Source: Heliobacterium chlorum
GTDB lineage: Bacteria > Bacillota > Desulfitobacteriia > Heliobacteriales > Heliobacteriaceae
Reading direction: 5' to 3'
DNA: 41,989 nt
Assembly (NCBI RefSeq): GCF_014502795.1
Contig: NZ_JACVHF010000024.1
Span: forward strand, 1-41,989
Shown: positions 18,544-26,883 of the stretch, in pieces
Position numbering within the stretch: position 1 is the stretch's first letter
How the letters are laid out: every line of letters begins with the position of its first letter
The notes under the pieces: generated by a model
The model's database searches: none
The model's input: the letters and a program-made list of their open reading frames with translations, nothing else
Told to the model about the DNA's origin: nothing
Translations under genes and position numbers: made by a program

Positions 18544-18748
18544 TCAGGTTGACCTCCCATCGAATCGGATGAGCTTTTTACGGGCTACTCCGATAATCCT
18601 CTGGTATCATTCATTCAATCCATATGATGAAAAGTCCTCCTGGTGTGTCATTTATTCTCAAATAGATGCTGGGCTTGATGATGTTCCCAGACACTAAAAT
18701 TTCATGAACCCCATGGCGACAGGCTATGATGCAAACGTTTTTTTTACG

Positions 18749-18783
18749 AAAAAAGTCCCCTTCCGAACAGTGACGGAAGGGGA
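18749..18783 (-). terminator. Terminator of the alkyltransferase gene
   Basis: TCCCCTTCCG and CGGAAGGGGA form a 10-bp GC-rich stem with an 8-base loop. It is followed on the minus strand by CTTTTTT and lies 15 bases past the stop codon. Confidence 0.9.
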
Positions 18784-18797
18784 TTTCACTTTTTAGC

Positions 18798-19376
18798 TCA
18801 CCGAGGGGTTTCTTCTGGGGATGTGTGCACCTTCTGTTCATGGGCCAGCAGCCACTCTTTTCGCCAGAGCCCGCCGGCATAGCCAGTCAGTTTTCCGTTG
18901 CTGCCGATGATACGGTGGCAGGGAACGATGATGCTAATGGGGTTTTGGCTGTTGGCCCCCCCGACAGCTCGGACCGCCTTGGGGTTGCCCACAGCTTCGG
19001 CGATATCCTTATACGATGCGGTCTTTCCGTAGGGAATGTCGGGTAATTTGCGCCAGACTTGTTTCTGAAACTGGGTGCCTTGGGGGTTAAGCTTTACGTT
19101 GAAATCTTTTCGAGTTCCCCGGAAGTACTCGTCTAGCTGTTGAAGGCAGGCGGTTAGACATTCGGGAACGCTTGCTTCCTGTGCTGCTCCTCGCTCGCAT
19201 CCAGGAAAAAAGTCTTTTTTGCTTGGTAAAGGACGTTCGTCGTTAGTCAGAGGGCCTGTTTCTCCGGAATTATCCCCCTCTTCGACAAACATGACCGATA
19301 AGATCCCTTCATCCGTCCCTTGTATTTCCAACAGGCCGATGGCCGTAGGATACCAAGCCCGATGTATCTCCGTCAT
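18798..19376 (-). CDS. ogt: Methylated-DNA--protein-cysteine S-methyltransferase
   Basis: A suicide DNA-repair protein that moves the alkyl group from O6-methylguanine to its own cysteine. The active-site motif IIVPCHRIIG is present, followed by GKLTGYAGGLWRKEWLL. The DNA-binding helix region GKTASYKDIAEAVGNPKAVRAVGGANSQNP is canonical. The ATG at 19376 (192 residues) is preferred because GGAGG lies eight bases upstream; a TTG five codons earlier falls inside that site. The N-terminal domain carries a hydrophilic insertion of about 40 residues (about 36-75) compared with short family members. It lies alone between two terminators or gaps. Confidence 0.93.
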   Translation of the reverse strand: MTEIHRAWYPTAIGLLEIQGTDEGILSVMFVEEGDNSGETGPLTNDERPLPSKKDFFPGCERGAAQEASVPECLTACLQQLDEYFRGTRKDFNVKLNPQGTQFQKQVWRKLPDIPYGKTASYKDIAEAVGNPKAVRAVGGANSQNPISIIVPCHRIIGSNGKLTGYAGGLWRKEWLLAHEQKVHTSPEETPR

Positions 19377-19481
19377 CGGCTCTTCCTCCAATTCCGCCGT
19401 ATCGATATGAAAAAAAACACCGTTACCACTTTCAGCACTATAACCGTCATCACTGCGTCATTGTCTAACCAGAGAAGAATG

Positions 19482-20252
19482 CTACTTCATGAGCTGCGGC
19501 TTTCGTTTATCAAACCAGATCGGTCGTAATTGGCACCGTTCAGCTAGTTCGAGGGCTTTATCGAGGCGACGTCCGATATCGCTGGGATTGTGTGCGTCCG
19601 ATCCGATCGTTACCCATTGGCCGCCCAGTTCTCGAAAGCGGCGGTAGATCGGGAAGAGTGACTCGACGGCCCTGGGGTTATCGAATCGTCGGGAGTTGAT
19701 TTCGATGGCCTGCCCCCGCTCGGCGAGCAAGGTCAGGATGGGGTCGATGCGATCTCGGAAGTCTACATAGTCTATTTCCGGGTCCTCTAGGGCTGCATAA
19801 CGGCAGATATAGTCAATATGACCGAGTGTGTCGACGAAGTCAAAGCCTTTTACACAGGCGTACATGGTATCAAAGTAGCGGTCGTAAGCCTCTTTTTTGC
19901 TCCGGCCCTGGTAGAAAGCCTCCGGGTATATCTCCTTCTTGTCAACGACATGGACAGACCCGATGATGAAATCAAAGGGATACTGGGCCGCCATTTCCCG
20001 GCTTTTTTCTGCTAATTCACAGCGCATGCCCATCTCGATGCCAAGTCGCAGGCGAGGATTACGGTAGCGGTCGTATTCACGAAAGTAGTCGTCAAGATTG
20101 AATTTGAAAAACTCCGGTTGAGGGTATTCCAGATCCATATGTTCCGTAACGATGATGCCGATATCCAAGCTCTTTGCTTTGGCTATAGCCTCTTCGATGA
20201 ACATCTGCGAATCCGTAGAAAAACGAGTATGGACGTGAGAGTCAAAAATCAT
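19482..20252 (-). CDS. PHP-domain phosphatase (histidinol-phosphatase HisJ/HisK family)
   Basis: A 256-residue PHP-fold metallohydrolase. The metal ligands are visible in order: DSHVHTRFSTD at the N-terminus, TEHMDL, GIEMG, GSVHVVD, LGHIDYICR and GSDAHNPSDIG. This set is typical of the PHP-type histidinol-phosphatases, which remove phosphate in the penultimate step of histidine synthesis. No other his gene is nearby, so the substrate is an inference from family. AGGAGG lies just before the ATG. The C-terminus ends close to the following alkyltransferase gene (105 bases), and the two may share a transcript. Confidence 0.88.
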   Translation of the reverse strand: MIFDSHVHTRFSTDSQMFIEEAIAKAKSLDIGIIVTEHMDLEYPQPEFFKFNLDDYFREYDRYRNPRLRLGIEMGMRCELAEKSREMAAQYPFDFIIGSVHVVDKKEIYPEAFYQGRSKKEAYDRYFDTMYACVKGFDFVDTLGHIDYICRYAALEDPEIDYVDFRDRIDPILTLLAERGQAIEINSRRFDNPRAVESLFPIYRRFRELGGQWVTIGSDAHNPSDIGRRLDKALELAERCQLRPIWFDKRKPQLMK

Positions 20253-20362
20253 GAGAGACCTCCTATTTTTACGGTAAGAAAAGAGTGCTGAATGCTCGAA
20301 CCACTTGCTGCTTATATCTTCAACAGGCGAAAAAGCACCTATTCTCTTTCTTTATTGTACTG

Positions 20363-20410
20363 AAAAGCACCGGTCCGCGGGAAGAGAATCTTCCGCAAGC
20401 CGGTGCTTTT
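20363..20410 (-). terminator. Terminator of the dha operon
   Basis: AAAAGCACCGG (20363-20373) pairs with CCGGTGCTTTT (20400-20410). Inside it is a second stem, GCGGAAGA/TCTTCCCGC, with one bulged base. T-runs exist on both sides, so it can act in both directions. It lies 50 bases past the HPr stop. Confidence 0.9.
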
Positions 20411-20460
20411 TTACGCAAATAGGTTTATCCAATATCCCCCGTTAAGGAAGCATGACGAAG

Positions 20461-20727
20461 CTATCCTTCGCCGAATTTGCTCTCAACAAGCGCCGCTAAG
20501 GCAGCCAAACATTCTGCTTCATCCTCTCCGTCGGCGGTCACCGTAAAGGCGGCCCCCGATCGAAGGCCCATGGTCATGACTCCCAAGATACTTTTCGCAT
20601 CTACTTGCTTGCCGCCCGAGAGGATCTTCACTTTACTCTTAAACTTCGACGCTGTTTGGACGAACTGGGAGGCTGGACGGGCATGGAGGCCCGTCGGATT
20701 CGTTAGTACCAGTTGGATTTCGGTCAA
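20461..20727 (-). CDS. HPr-family phosphocarrier protein in the dha operon
   Basis: A small phosphocarrier of 88 residues that relays phosphate from PEP and enzyme I, here presumably to DhaM. The preferred start is the TTG at 20727. With it, the active histidine in PTGLHARPAS is exactly residue 15 and the regulatory serine in AKSILGVMTMG is exactly residue 46, as in canonical HPr. A GGGGGGTG ribosome site sits at proper spacing. A GTG nine bases upstream would shift both by three and would lie directly against that site. Having both His15 and Ser46 suggests it can serve enzyme I and HPr kinase. It is last in dhaK-dhaL-dhaM-HPr, 18 bases after dhaM. No enzyme I gene is in the window. Confidence 0.93.
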   Translation of the reverse strand: MTEIQLVLTNPTGLHARPASQFVQTASKFKSKVKILSGGKQVDAKSILGVMTMGLRSGAAFTVTADGEDEAECLAALAALVESKFGEG

Positions 20728-20745
20728 GTTAAACACCCCCCAAGC

Positions 20746-21141
20746 TTACAGGCACTTGCGCATTTCCCGAGCACCTTCAGCGGTGGCCAGTACCTGTTCT
20801 AAGGAACTGCCTACAGAAGCCTCGACGACGGCGCCAATAGTTCCTTCTAAAATCGGTGCATCGGCGATCCGGACACGGGCACGAAGGCTTTCGTCGAGAA
20901 TCTCCAAGGCGGTGTCGGTGCTGAGGACAGCACTGCCCAGATCGACCATGACGACAACTCCTGCCTCGGTCATGGCCTCCTCGATGGCTTCACTGACTCT
21001 CATGGCGTCGGTGCCGATAGAGCCGTCAGCCATCCCTCCGGCAGCGATGATCTTTTGTTCCGGCTTAGCCATCTGCTGGGCCAGTTCTCGGATGCCTTCG
21101 GCCACTTTCGCGCTATGGGAGACAATTACTATTCCAACCAC
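20746..21141 (-). CDS. dhaM: PTS-dependent dihydroxyacetone kinase, phosphotransferase subunit
   Basis: The 131-residue protein is a single EIIA domain of the mannose-PTS type. It rephosphorylates the ADP that stays bound to DhaL. The active histidine is His9 in VIVSHSAKVAEG, the same number as in E. coli DhaM. GGMADGSIGTDA and VMVDLGSAVLSTDTAL are family signatures. Unlike E. coli DhaM, which carries extra HPr and enzyme I-like domains, this is the short form, and a separate HPr gene follows 18 bases later. It starts three bases after the dhaL stop. Confidence 0.95.
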   Translation of the reverse strand: MVGIVIVSHSAKVAEGIRELAQQMAKPEQKIIAAGGMADGSIGTDAMRVSEAIEEAMTEAGVVVMVDLGSAVLSTDTALEILDESLRARVRIADAPILEGTIGAVVEASVGSSLEQVLATAEGAREMRKCL

Positions 21142-21144
21142 GAT

Positions 21145-21786
21145 TTACGCCCCTAACTGCTGGTTATGGAAGAATTCCGTCAATGCGGCCAGCATGAGAT
21201 AAGATGAGGTAGCGCCAGGATCCTGATGGCCTAAACTGCGCTCACCGAGGTAACTGGCTCGCCCCTTGGTGGCGATGATCGTCTTGGTAAACTCGATGCC
21301 CTCTTTGGCGGCCTCACAGGCCACTTCCAGGCTTTCGACTAAGCTTTTTTCAGCTTTTGCGGCTTCGACAAAGGCTTCGTAGGCCGGCTCCATCGCATCG
21401 AGCATCGTCTTTTCGCCCCGGCTGGCTTTCCCCCGGTCCTTGATTCCCTGAAGTGCAGCAGACCAGATCTGGGCGATTGCCTCCTGGTCGAGGGTCTCTT
21501 TTCCCTGAGCGGCTGCGGCAGCCCGCATGAAAGCCGTACCGTAAAGGGGGCCGGAGGCTCCGCCAACTGTCGAGATGAGGGTCATGCCAGTCATTTTCAA
21601 CAATCCGCTGATGTCCGTTTCTGGAGCTGCCGCACGGATTTTTACCCGCACAGCCTCAAAACCTCGTGCCATATTAATGCCGTGGTCGGCGTCCCCGATA
21701 GCCGCATCGAGTGATGTCAACAATTCCTTATGCTGAATAATCCTATCGGCGACGGCTTCCAGAGCCGCGACGGTGAATGAACTCAC
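21145..21786 (-). CDS. dhaL: Dihydroxyacetone kinase, ADP-binding subunit
   Basis: A 213-residue all-helical subunit that holds ADP as a permanent cofactor and passes phosphate to dihydroxyacetone on DhaK. The Mg-binding aspartates lie in SLDAAIGDADHGINM (Asp27, Asp32, Asp34). The nucleotide-contact loops GGASGPLYGTAF and GRASYLGERSLGHQDPGA are intact. The start is GTG with GGGAGGT upstream, so the gene sits in good translational context. It follows dhaK after 130 bases. That gap has no clear terminator, but it contains a 12-bp palindrome AAAAGGCCTTTT. Confidence 0.95.
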   Translation of the reverse strand: MSSFTVAALEAVADRIIQHKELLTSLDAAIGDADHGINMARGFEAVRVKIRAAAPETDISGLLKMTGMTLISTVGGASGPLYGTAFMRAAAAAQGKETLDQEAIAQIWSAALQGIKDRGKASRGEKTMLDAMEPAYEAFVEAAKAEKSLVESLEVACEAAKEGIEFTKTIIATKGRASYLGERSLGHQDPGATSSYLMLAALTEFFHNQQLGA

Positions 21787-21916
21787 GAAGCCACCTCCCT
21801 CAAAAAGGCCTTTTCTTCGTACTTTTTGATGTCCAAAGCCATGTAATTAGATGACCAAACATTAGATAGCGAAATCTACGCGACGATCTCACAGGGCGTT
21901 TGCTTAACCGATGATT

Positions 21917-22915
21917 TTACGCTTGAACGAATGCCGGCGTATCGGCGGCGGCAAAGAGCAGTTCCTTCGTTTCAGCATCCAGTTTGAGCAGGGAAATAGA
22001 GAACCCGGCCATCTCCAGGGAAGTCATGTAGTTGCCGACCAGGGTTTTGGCAACTTTCACGCTGGCGTCGCTGAGGATCTGATGGACTTTTCGGTTAACC
22101 AGATAAAGTTCCATCAAAGGAGTTGCACCTAGACCGTTGACCAGAACAGCCACTTCGTCACCGGAAGCAAGCTTGAGGTCAGCAAGAATTTTTTCCATCA
22201 GGTGGGCTGTCGTTTCATCGACCGAACGCAGTTCTTCCCGGTGTGTGCCTGGTTCGCCGTGGATACCGAGGCCGATTTCGACTTCATTTTCGGCCAGGGT
22301 AAAGCCAGGTTTGCCGGCTGCCGGAACGGTGCAAGGGGTCAGGGCCATCCCCATGGAGCGAACATTGGCGATGACTTTTTCGGCTACTTGTTGGACCGCT
22401 TCTAAATCGGCGCCAGTTTCCGCTTTGGCACCAGCGATTTTGTGCACAAAAACCGTACCGGCAATGCCACGCCGTCCTGTCGTCCAGGTGCTGTTTTCAA
22501 CAGCGACGTCGTCATTGACGATGACCTTAGCCACCTTGATGCCGTCGGCTTCGGCCATTTCGGCAGCCATGTCAAAGTTCATCACGTCACCGGTGTAGTT
22601 TTTGATGACGAGCAATACCCCTTTACCGCTGTCGACGGCTTTGATCGCTTCGTAGACCTGATCCGGTGTGGGCGACGTAAAGACGGCTCCGGCGACGGCA
22701 CTGTCAAGCATCCCTTTGCCGACAAAACCGCCGTGGGAGGGTTCATGACCGCTGCCCCCGCCGCTGACTAAAGCTACTTTGCCGGCTACAGGCGCATTAG
22801 TACGAACGATTACATCGAATCCTTCGAGACGACGGACATACTGGGGATGGGCGAGAACGATACCTTGCAGCATTTCTTCGACGACTTGCTCTGGTGCGTT
22901 AATGACCTTTTTCAC
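21917..22915 (-). CDS. dhaK: Dihydroxyacetone kinase, substrate-binding subunit
   Basis: A 332-residue subunit that binds dihydroxyacetone covalently through a histidine. His219 in GLGIHGEPGTH corresponds to E. coli His218, and Asp110 (NYTGD) and His57 (SGGGSGHEPSHGG) match the other two catalytic residues with the same one-residue offset. The product, dihydroxyacetone phosphate, enters glycolysis. It is first in the dhaKLM-HPr operon, about 117 bases after the predicted start site of a sigma-54 promoter. In E. coli, DhaK and DhaL also control the activator DhaR by direct contact. The regulator next door here has a different N-terminus. Confidence 0.96.
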   Translation of the reverse strand: MKKVINAPEQVVEEMLQGIVLAHPQYVRRLEGFDVIVRTNAPVAGKVALVSGGGSGHEPSHGGFVGKGMLDSAVAGAVFTSPTPDQVYEAIKAVDSGKGVLLVIKNYTGDVMNFDMAAEMAEADGIKVAKVIVNDDVAVENSTWTTGRRGIAGTVFVHKIAGAKAETGADLEAVQQVAEKVIANVRSMGMALTPCTVPAAGKPGFTLAENEVEIGLGIHGEPGTHREELRSVDETTAHLMEKILADLKLASGDEVAVLVNGLGATPLMELYLVNRKVHQILSDASVKVAKTLVGNYMTSLEMAGFSISLLKLDAETKELLFAAADTPAFVQA

Positions 22916-23042
22916 AAATAATCGCCTCCGTCAATCTTGTTCGTTTTCTAATTTCTGTGCTTCTTCCACGTTTCATGTACCTGCTTTGGAGACTCACTGA
23001 CCTCCATGGTTATGTAATTTTTCGAACTTACTCAGGTATATA

Positions 23043-23059
23043 TGCAAAAATCATGCCAA
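23043..23059 (-). promoter_or_regulatory. Sigma-54 (-24/-12) promoter of the dha operon
   Basis: On the minus strand the sequence TTGGCATGATTTTTGCA matches the RpoN consensus YTGGCACGRNNNTTGCW at all but one specified position (T for C). GG and GC are separated by exactly 10 bases. It points at dhaK, and the adjacent upstream gene encodes a GAFTGA-containing sigma-54 activator. Confidence 0.85.
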
Positions 23060-23086
23060 GGCTTACCGCAGTGAGACAAGGCTCAA

Positions 23087-23138
23087 CTTGGGGAAATAGT
23101 ATCAACTTCGTTGAAGTTGCTTGATAGATTTTCCCAAG
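23087..23138. repeat. Nested inverted repeat upstream of the dha promoter (candidate activator site)
   Basis: The inner palindrome CAACTTC-GTT-GAAGTTG (23103-23119) is perfect. It is flanked by imperfect outer arms CTTGGGGAAATAGTATCA (23087-23104) and TGATAGATTTTCCCAAG (23122-23138). The centre lies about 50 bases upstream of the -24 element and directly after the stop of the activator gene. No U-run follows on either strand, so an enhancer site for the Fis-type HTH is more likely than a terminator. Confidence 0.55.
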
Positions 23139-23140
23139 GC

Positions 23141-25306
23141 TCATCCCTTTTCCCAAGCGATAGTTTTTTCTATCCCATATTTGCGTGCTTTTGCTGCAAT
23201 CGTTTTATGAGTCAGTCCGAGGGCTTTTCCGGCAGCGTTGAAGGAGCCGTGTTTTTTCAACGCCAAAGCGATGATCTCTTTTTCGTACTCCTCCCATCTC
23301 AGCAGGTCCGGCGAGGAATCACCCAAAATATTCTTTATCCTGCTTTCAGGGTACTGTTTGCCCGCTTCGTTTATGCTCCTTGGTTCTCGCGTACCCTCGG
23401 GCTCACCGGGATCACTGTCTGTCTCGGAAACTACAGACCGTTTGCTAGTCAAGGAGGGCATCGTCTGTGTGCCCGTTTCCCGGAGATAGACGGGGAGATC
23501 GCTTAGGTCAATCTGTCCATGATCGGTCAAAGTGACGACCCGCTCGATGATATTTTCTAGTTCTCTCACGTTGCCTGGCCAAGGATATTCCATCAACATC
23601 GCTAAGGCTTCCCGACTGATCCCTTCGATCTTCTTACCCAAGTTCCGGGCTAACTTCTCGATAAAGTGCTCCACCAAGAGCGGAATGTCTTCTTGCCGCT
23701 CCCGCAGGGGCGGGAGATGGATGGGGATCACGTTCAGCCGGTAGTATAAGTCTTCTCGAAACCGGCCCTCTGCGACCATTTGCTCGAGATCCTGATTTGT
23801 GGCGGCAATGATTTTGACATCGATGCGGTGGGTCTCTTCTCCCCCTACCGGTGTGATCTCTTTTTGCTGCAGTGCCCGGAGCAGTTTCACCTGCATGTTC
23901 TTATCCATTTCACCGATTTCGTCGAGAAAGATCACGCCATTACGAGCCAGCTCAAACTTCCCCATTCTTCGCTTGACGGCCCCGGTGAAGGCTCCTTTTT
24001 CGTGGCCGAAGAGTTCGCTTTCGAGCAGGTTTTCAGGAATGGCGGCGCAATTCACGCGAATAAATGGGCCTTTGGCACGAGGTCCCGCTGCGTGAATGCC
24101 CTCGGCCACCAGTTCCTTGCCGGTGCCACTCTCTCCCCGGATGAGGACCGTCGACGGCCCTTCGGCTGCTTTGGCTGCAATCGCCAGTGCGTCGAGGACT
24201 TTGCCGCTTTGTCCAATGTAACGATCGAAGGCCTTGCCCGGTTTTTTGGCTCGCTGCAGTTCCTGTTCCAGGTATTCGGCGCGGGCAGCGAGACGAGTCA
24301 GTTTTTCCATTAAGGAATGCACTTCAGAGATATCTTTGACGATTGAGACGACACCGGTGACCTCCCCATCGATGATGATGGGATAGGCATCGGCGATGAC
24401 GGTGATACCGGACTTGCGTCGGATTTCTCCAGAAACGGCTTTGCCCGTCGACAGCGCCCGGCTTCTCGCCCCATCGGGAGATGTTTCTTTCACGTTCTGG
24501 CCGATGAGCAGGTCTTTTCCTTTGTTAAACATGCCTTCATAGGCTGGGTTCACATAGGTGATGTATCCCTCCCGGTTCACCACAGAGATGCCGTCCTGTA
24601 CCGATTCCAGCAGGAGTTGAAGGCGTTCTTTAAGTTCTTTCACTTCCTGCAGTTCCCCGGTCACTTTGTCCAAGACGGAGATGTCCTCAAAAATGGCTAC
24701 GGCGCCCTTCACCTTCCCGTCGACGATGATGGGAGAGCGATTGGTGATGATGGTCGAAGCACCGAGGGCTTGGCGGCATCCCAGTTCCGCTTGCCGAGTC
24801 TCTGTGACGATATGCATCCGCGAACCGGCGATGACTTGGCTGGCCTTTCTGCCGATGACGTCCGCCGCCGATCGATCCATGATTCTTTCGGCGGCAGGGT
24901 TAAAGATGGTGATGATGTCATTTTCATCGGTGACGATGAGCCCATTGGCCATGCTGGTGAAGACATGTTCCGCCGTCAAGGCGTTATCTTGGAGGAGCCC
25001 GTCGACCTGGTTAAGCATCCGTCCACTGGACATGGGAAAATCACTTTCCAGAAGTTGTACCAGTTCCCAAACAGCGGGACGGGTTTGGTCGCCTTGGGCC
25101 GACACCCAGACCATTTCCCCTTTTTTGACGGCAGCGGTTACGATCTGCATTAGGTTGGTCGCCGGGATTCGCTCTCGGTCCCGGCAGCGTAGAAACAATG
25201 ATACCTGGTATCTGGATTGAAGCTCACTCGATTTTTGGACGATCATGGCCGCTACCCGCGTGTGCAGTCCCTTGTCATGCCGGATGAGGACCTTCTGTTC
25301 GTACAT
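23141..25306 (-). CDS. Sigma-54 enhancer-binding activator with N-terminal HPr-like domain
   Basis: The 721-residue architecture is HPr-like (1-90), PAS (about 110-215), PAS (about 225-340), coiled linker, AAA+ (about 360-595), Fis-type HTH (about 675-715). The HPr-like domain has [11 protein letters not shown] with His15 and Arg17 at exactly the canonical numbers. The segment aligned with Ser46 reads ATNLMQIV, so that serine is replaced by Asn. The AAA+ domain has Walker [16 protein letters not shown], the sigma-54 contact loop GAFTGA, and [19 protein letters not shown]. The HTH is [26 protein letters not shown]. It probably activates the adjacent sigma-54 dha promoter and may read PTS phosphorylation at His15; both are inferences. 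E. coli DhaR instead begins with GAF/PAS domains. Confidence 0.9.
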   Translation of the reverse strand: MYEQKVLIRHDKGLHTRVAAMIVQKSSELQSRYQVSLFLRCRDRERIPATNLMQIVTAAVKKGEMVWVSAQGDQTRPAVWELVQLLESDFPMSSGRMLNQVDGLLQDNALTAEHVFTSMANGLIVTDENDIITIFNPAAERIMDRSAADVIGRKASQVIAGSRMHIVTETRQAELGCRQALGASTIITNRSPIIVDGKVKGAVAIFEDISVLDKVTGELQEVKELKERLQLLLESVQDGISVVNREGYITYVNPAYEGMFNKGKDLLIGQNVKETSPDGARSRALSTGKAVSGEIRRKSGITVIADAYPIIIDGEVTGVVSIVKDISEVHSLMEKLTRLAARAEYLEQELQRAKKPGKAFDRYIGQSGKVLDALAIAAKAAEGPSTVLIRGESGTGKELVAEGIHAAGPRAKGPFIRVNCAAIPENLLESELFGHEKGAFTGAVKRRMGKFELARNGVIFLDEIGEMDKNMQVKLLRALQQKEITPVGGEETHRIDVKIIAATNQDLEQMVAEGRFREDLYYRLNVIPIHLPPLRERQEDIPLLVEHFIEKLARNLGKKIEGISREALAMLMEYPWPGNVRELENIIERVVTLTDHGQIDLSDLPVYLRETGTQTMPSLTSKRSVVSETDSDPGEPEGTREPRSINEAGKQYPESRIKNILGDSSPDLLRWEEYEKEIIALALKKHGSFNAAGKALGLTHKTIAAKARKYGIEKTIAWEKG

Positions 25307-25349
25307 CCGATCAATCCGCCTTTTTCGTTCGCTGCAAAATTTACTTCCC

Positions 25350-25366
25350 TATCGCTCGAAGCGATA
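25350..25366 (-). other. Short hairpin between rsmF-like gene and activator gene
   Basis: TATCGCT-TCG-AGCGATA is a perfect 7-bp inverted repeat. It lies 44 bases before the activator start, in the 101-base gap. A second repeat ATGGACAT/ATGTCCAT lies just before it. Neither has a U-run. They may be UTR structure or an operator. Confidence 0.35.
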
Positions 25367-25407
25367 CCATCAGGGGAATGGACATCCTTCATTTGCGAGG
25401 TAGTTGC

Positions 25408-26829
25408 TCATGTCCATCGGAGCCCTTTCGGGTAGTGATTTTTCAACTGTCCTCCGGCAACTTTCCCCCATCCTAGGGGATAGCCGCTTACGGTGACGAT
25501 CGTCCATCCTCCGCCCTGGTTAGGCACGGACAGGCTTTCTCCTCGTAAGTACCGATAGACCTCTTCACTGTCCGGCGATAGCTCGACGCTCTTTTTCCAT
25601 TCCCCCGCTGTAAGAGCAAGAGCCAGCGCGTGGGCCGGTTCAAAACGTCCTTTTTTAATCGTTCCTAAATGCAAGCCTGTTCGGGTGACTTTCAAGCGTT
25701 CCAAAGAGGGAAGTTCTCCGGAGACCGCATAGAGTTGTTCGCCAAAAAGCAGATAGGGGCCTTGAGGGACTGTATTCAGACTTTCTTTACAAAACGCCTC
25801 GTACCAGCGGTATACATCAGCAGGCAGTGATGGATAGGCGGCAGGCAGGTTTGGCTCGCTACGCCCTCGACCAGACTCTTTCTTCGTCTTGCCACTCTCC
25901 CTGCTTGCTCGGCTTACCGACGGATCTGTCACACCATCAAGGGAGTTTCTTTTGCGCAACCGGGCGATAAAGTGTCCTTCTCCACGGAGCCTGTGAGGCC
26001 AGAGCCGGACCGTGTGAGGAAGAGTAGCCGCTTGAAAATAATCAGCGGTAGGTACTGGTTCCAGGGTAAACTCCGGGTACTTCTCCAAGAACGCTTCGAT
26101 CTGTTTTTCATTTTCCTCCGGGGAAAAGGTACAAGTCGAGTACACCATGACCCCGCCCGGTTTGAGCATTTTCACGGCTTCCGGGAGGATCTCTTGCTGT
26201 AACGCAGCACAGTGAGCCACTTTTTCCTCCGACCAGTCCTCGATCGCCTCGGGCAGCTTTCGGAACATTCCTTCGCCGGAACAGGGGGCATCGACGACGA
26301 TGCGGTCGAAATATTCCGGGAACCGGCGCGACAGCTTGTCCGGCGGTTCGTTCGTCACGAGGATATTACGGGCACCCCAGCGTTCTAAGTTTTCCGATAG
26401 GGCTTTGTTGCGCTTCGGGTGGATCTCGTTCGCCACGAGCAGTCCTTCGTGGCGAAGATAACCAGCGATCTGGGTCGCCTTACCGCCGGGAGCGGCGCAC
26501 AAATCCAAGACGCGTTCTCCTGGTTCTGGTTGAAGCGCTTCCACCACCGCCATGGCACTCGGTTCTTGAATATAGTACAACCCGGCGGCATGGAAGGGAT
26601 GTTTTCCCGGTCGCTCCCCTTCCTCGTAATAATAGCCAAGGTCGCACCAGGGAACAGCTGTAGGGGTAACAGGGATGGAAGGGAGAATCTCCCGATTTAC
26701 CCCTTTTAACGGATTCAGCCGGAGTCCCTGCGCCGGATTCTCCCGATAGCTTTGCATAAACCGGTCAAATTCATCTTCCGGCAATATTTGCTTTATTCTA
26801 CATTGAAACTCTTCCGGAACGTTTATCAT
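25408..26829 (-). CDS. RsmF/YebU-like rRNA (cytosine-5-)-methyltransferase
   Basis: A 473-residue SAM-dependent RNA m5C methyltransferase of the RsmB/RsmF (NOL1/NOP2/Sun) family. The N-terminal region has NPAQGLRLNPLK. The SAM motif is VLDLCAAPGGKATQ (about 108-121). The two catalytic cysteines are in VVDAPCSGEGMFRK and VYSTCTFSPEENE. The C-terminal third (about 290-473) matches the accessory domains of the longer RsmF-type enzymes, preceded by a charged linker. The target is likely 16S rRNA, but the exact cytosine is not readable from sequence. It starts divergently from the Tat-exported gene, 108 bases away. Confidence 0.9.
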   Translation of the reverse strand: MINVPEEFQCRIKQILPEDEFDRFMQSYRENPAQGLRLNPLKGVNREILPSIPVTPTAVPWCDLGYYYEEGERPGKHPFHAAGLYYIQEPSAMAVVEALQPEPGERVLDLCAAPGGKATQIAGYLRHEGLLVANEIHPKRNKALSENLERWGARNILVTNEPPDKLSRRFPEYFDRIVVDAPCSGEGMFRKLPEAIEDWSEEKVAHCAALQQEILPEAVKMLKPGGVMVYSTCTFSPEENEKQIEAFLEKYPEFTLEPVPTADYFQAATLPHTVRLWPHRLRGEGHFIARLRKRNSLDGVTDPSVSRASRESGKTKKESGRGRSEPNLPAAYPSLPADVYRWYEAFCKESLNTVPQGPYLLFGEQLYAVSGELPSLERLKVTRTGLHLGTIKKGRFEPAHALALALTAGEWKKSVELSPDSEEVYRYLRGESLSVPNQGGGWTIVTVSGYPLGWGKVAGGQLKNHYPKGLRWT

Positions 26830-26883
26830 CGTACACCTTACTTCTGCTTTTATTTGCTTCCATTGACTTCAACGTGAGACTTT

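Noticed and set aside
18611-18880. An 89-codon open frame on the minus strand
   Set aside because: It overlaps the end of the alkyltransferase gene and runs through its terminator; there is no ribosome site.
21787-21845. A possible 19-codon leader peptide (starting MALDIKKYEEK) whose stop overlaps the dhaL GTG
   Set aside because: The overlap is suggestive of coupling, but there is no ribosome site before its ATG and it is short enough to arise by chance.
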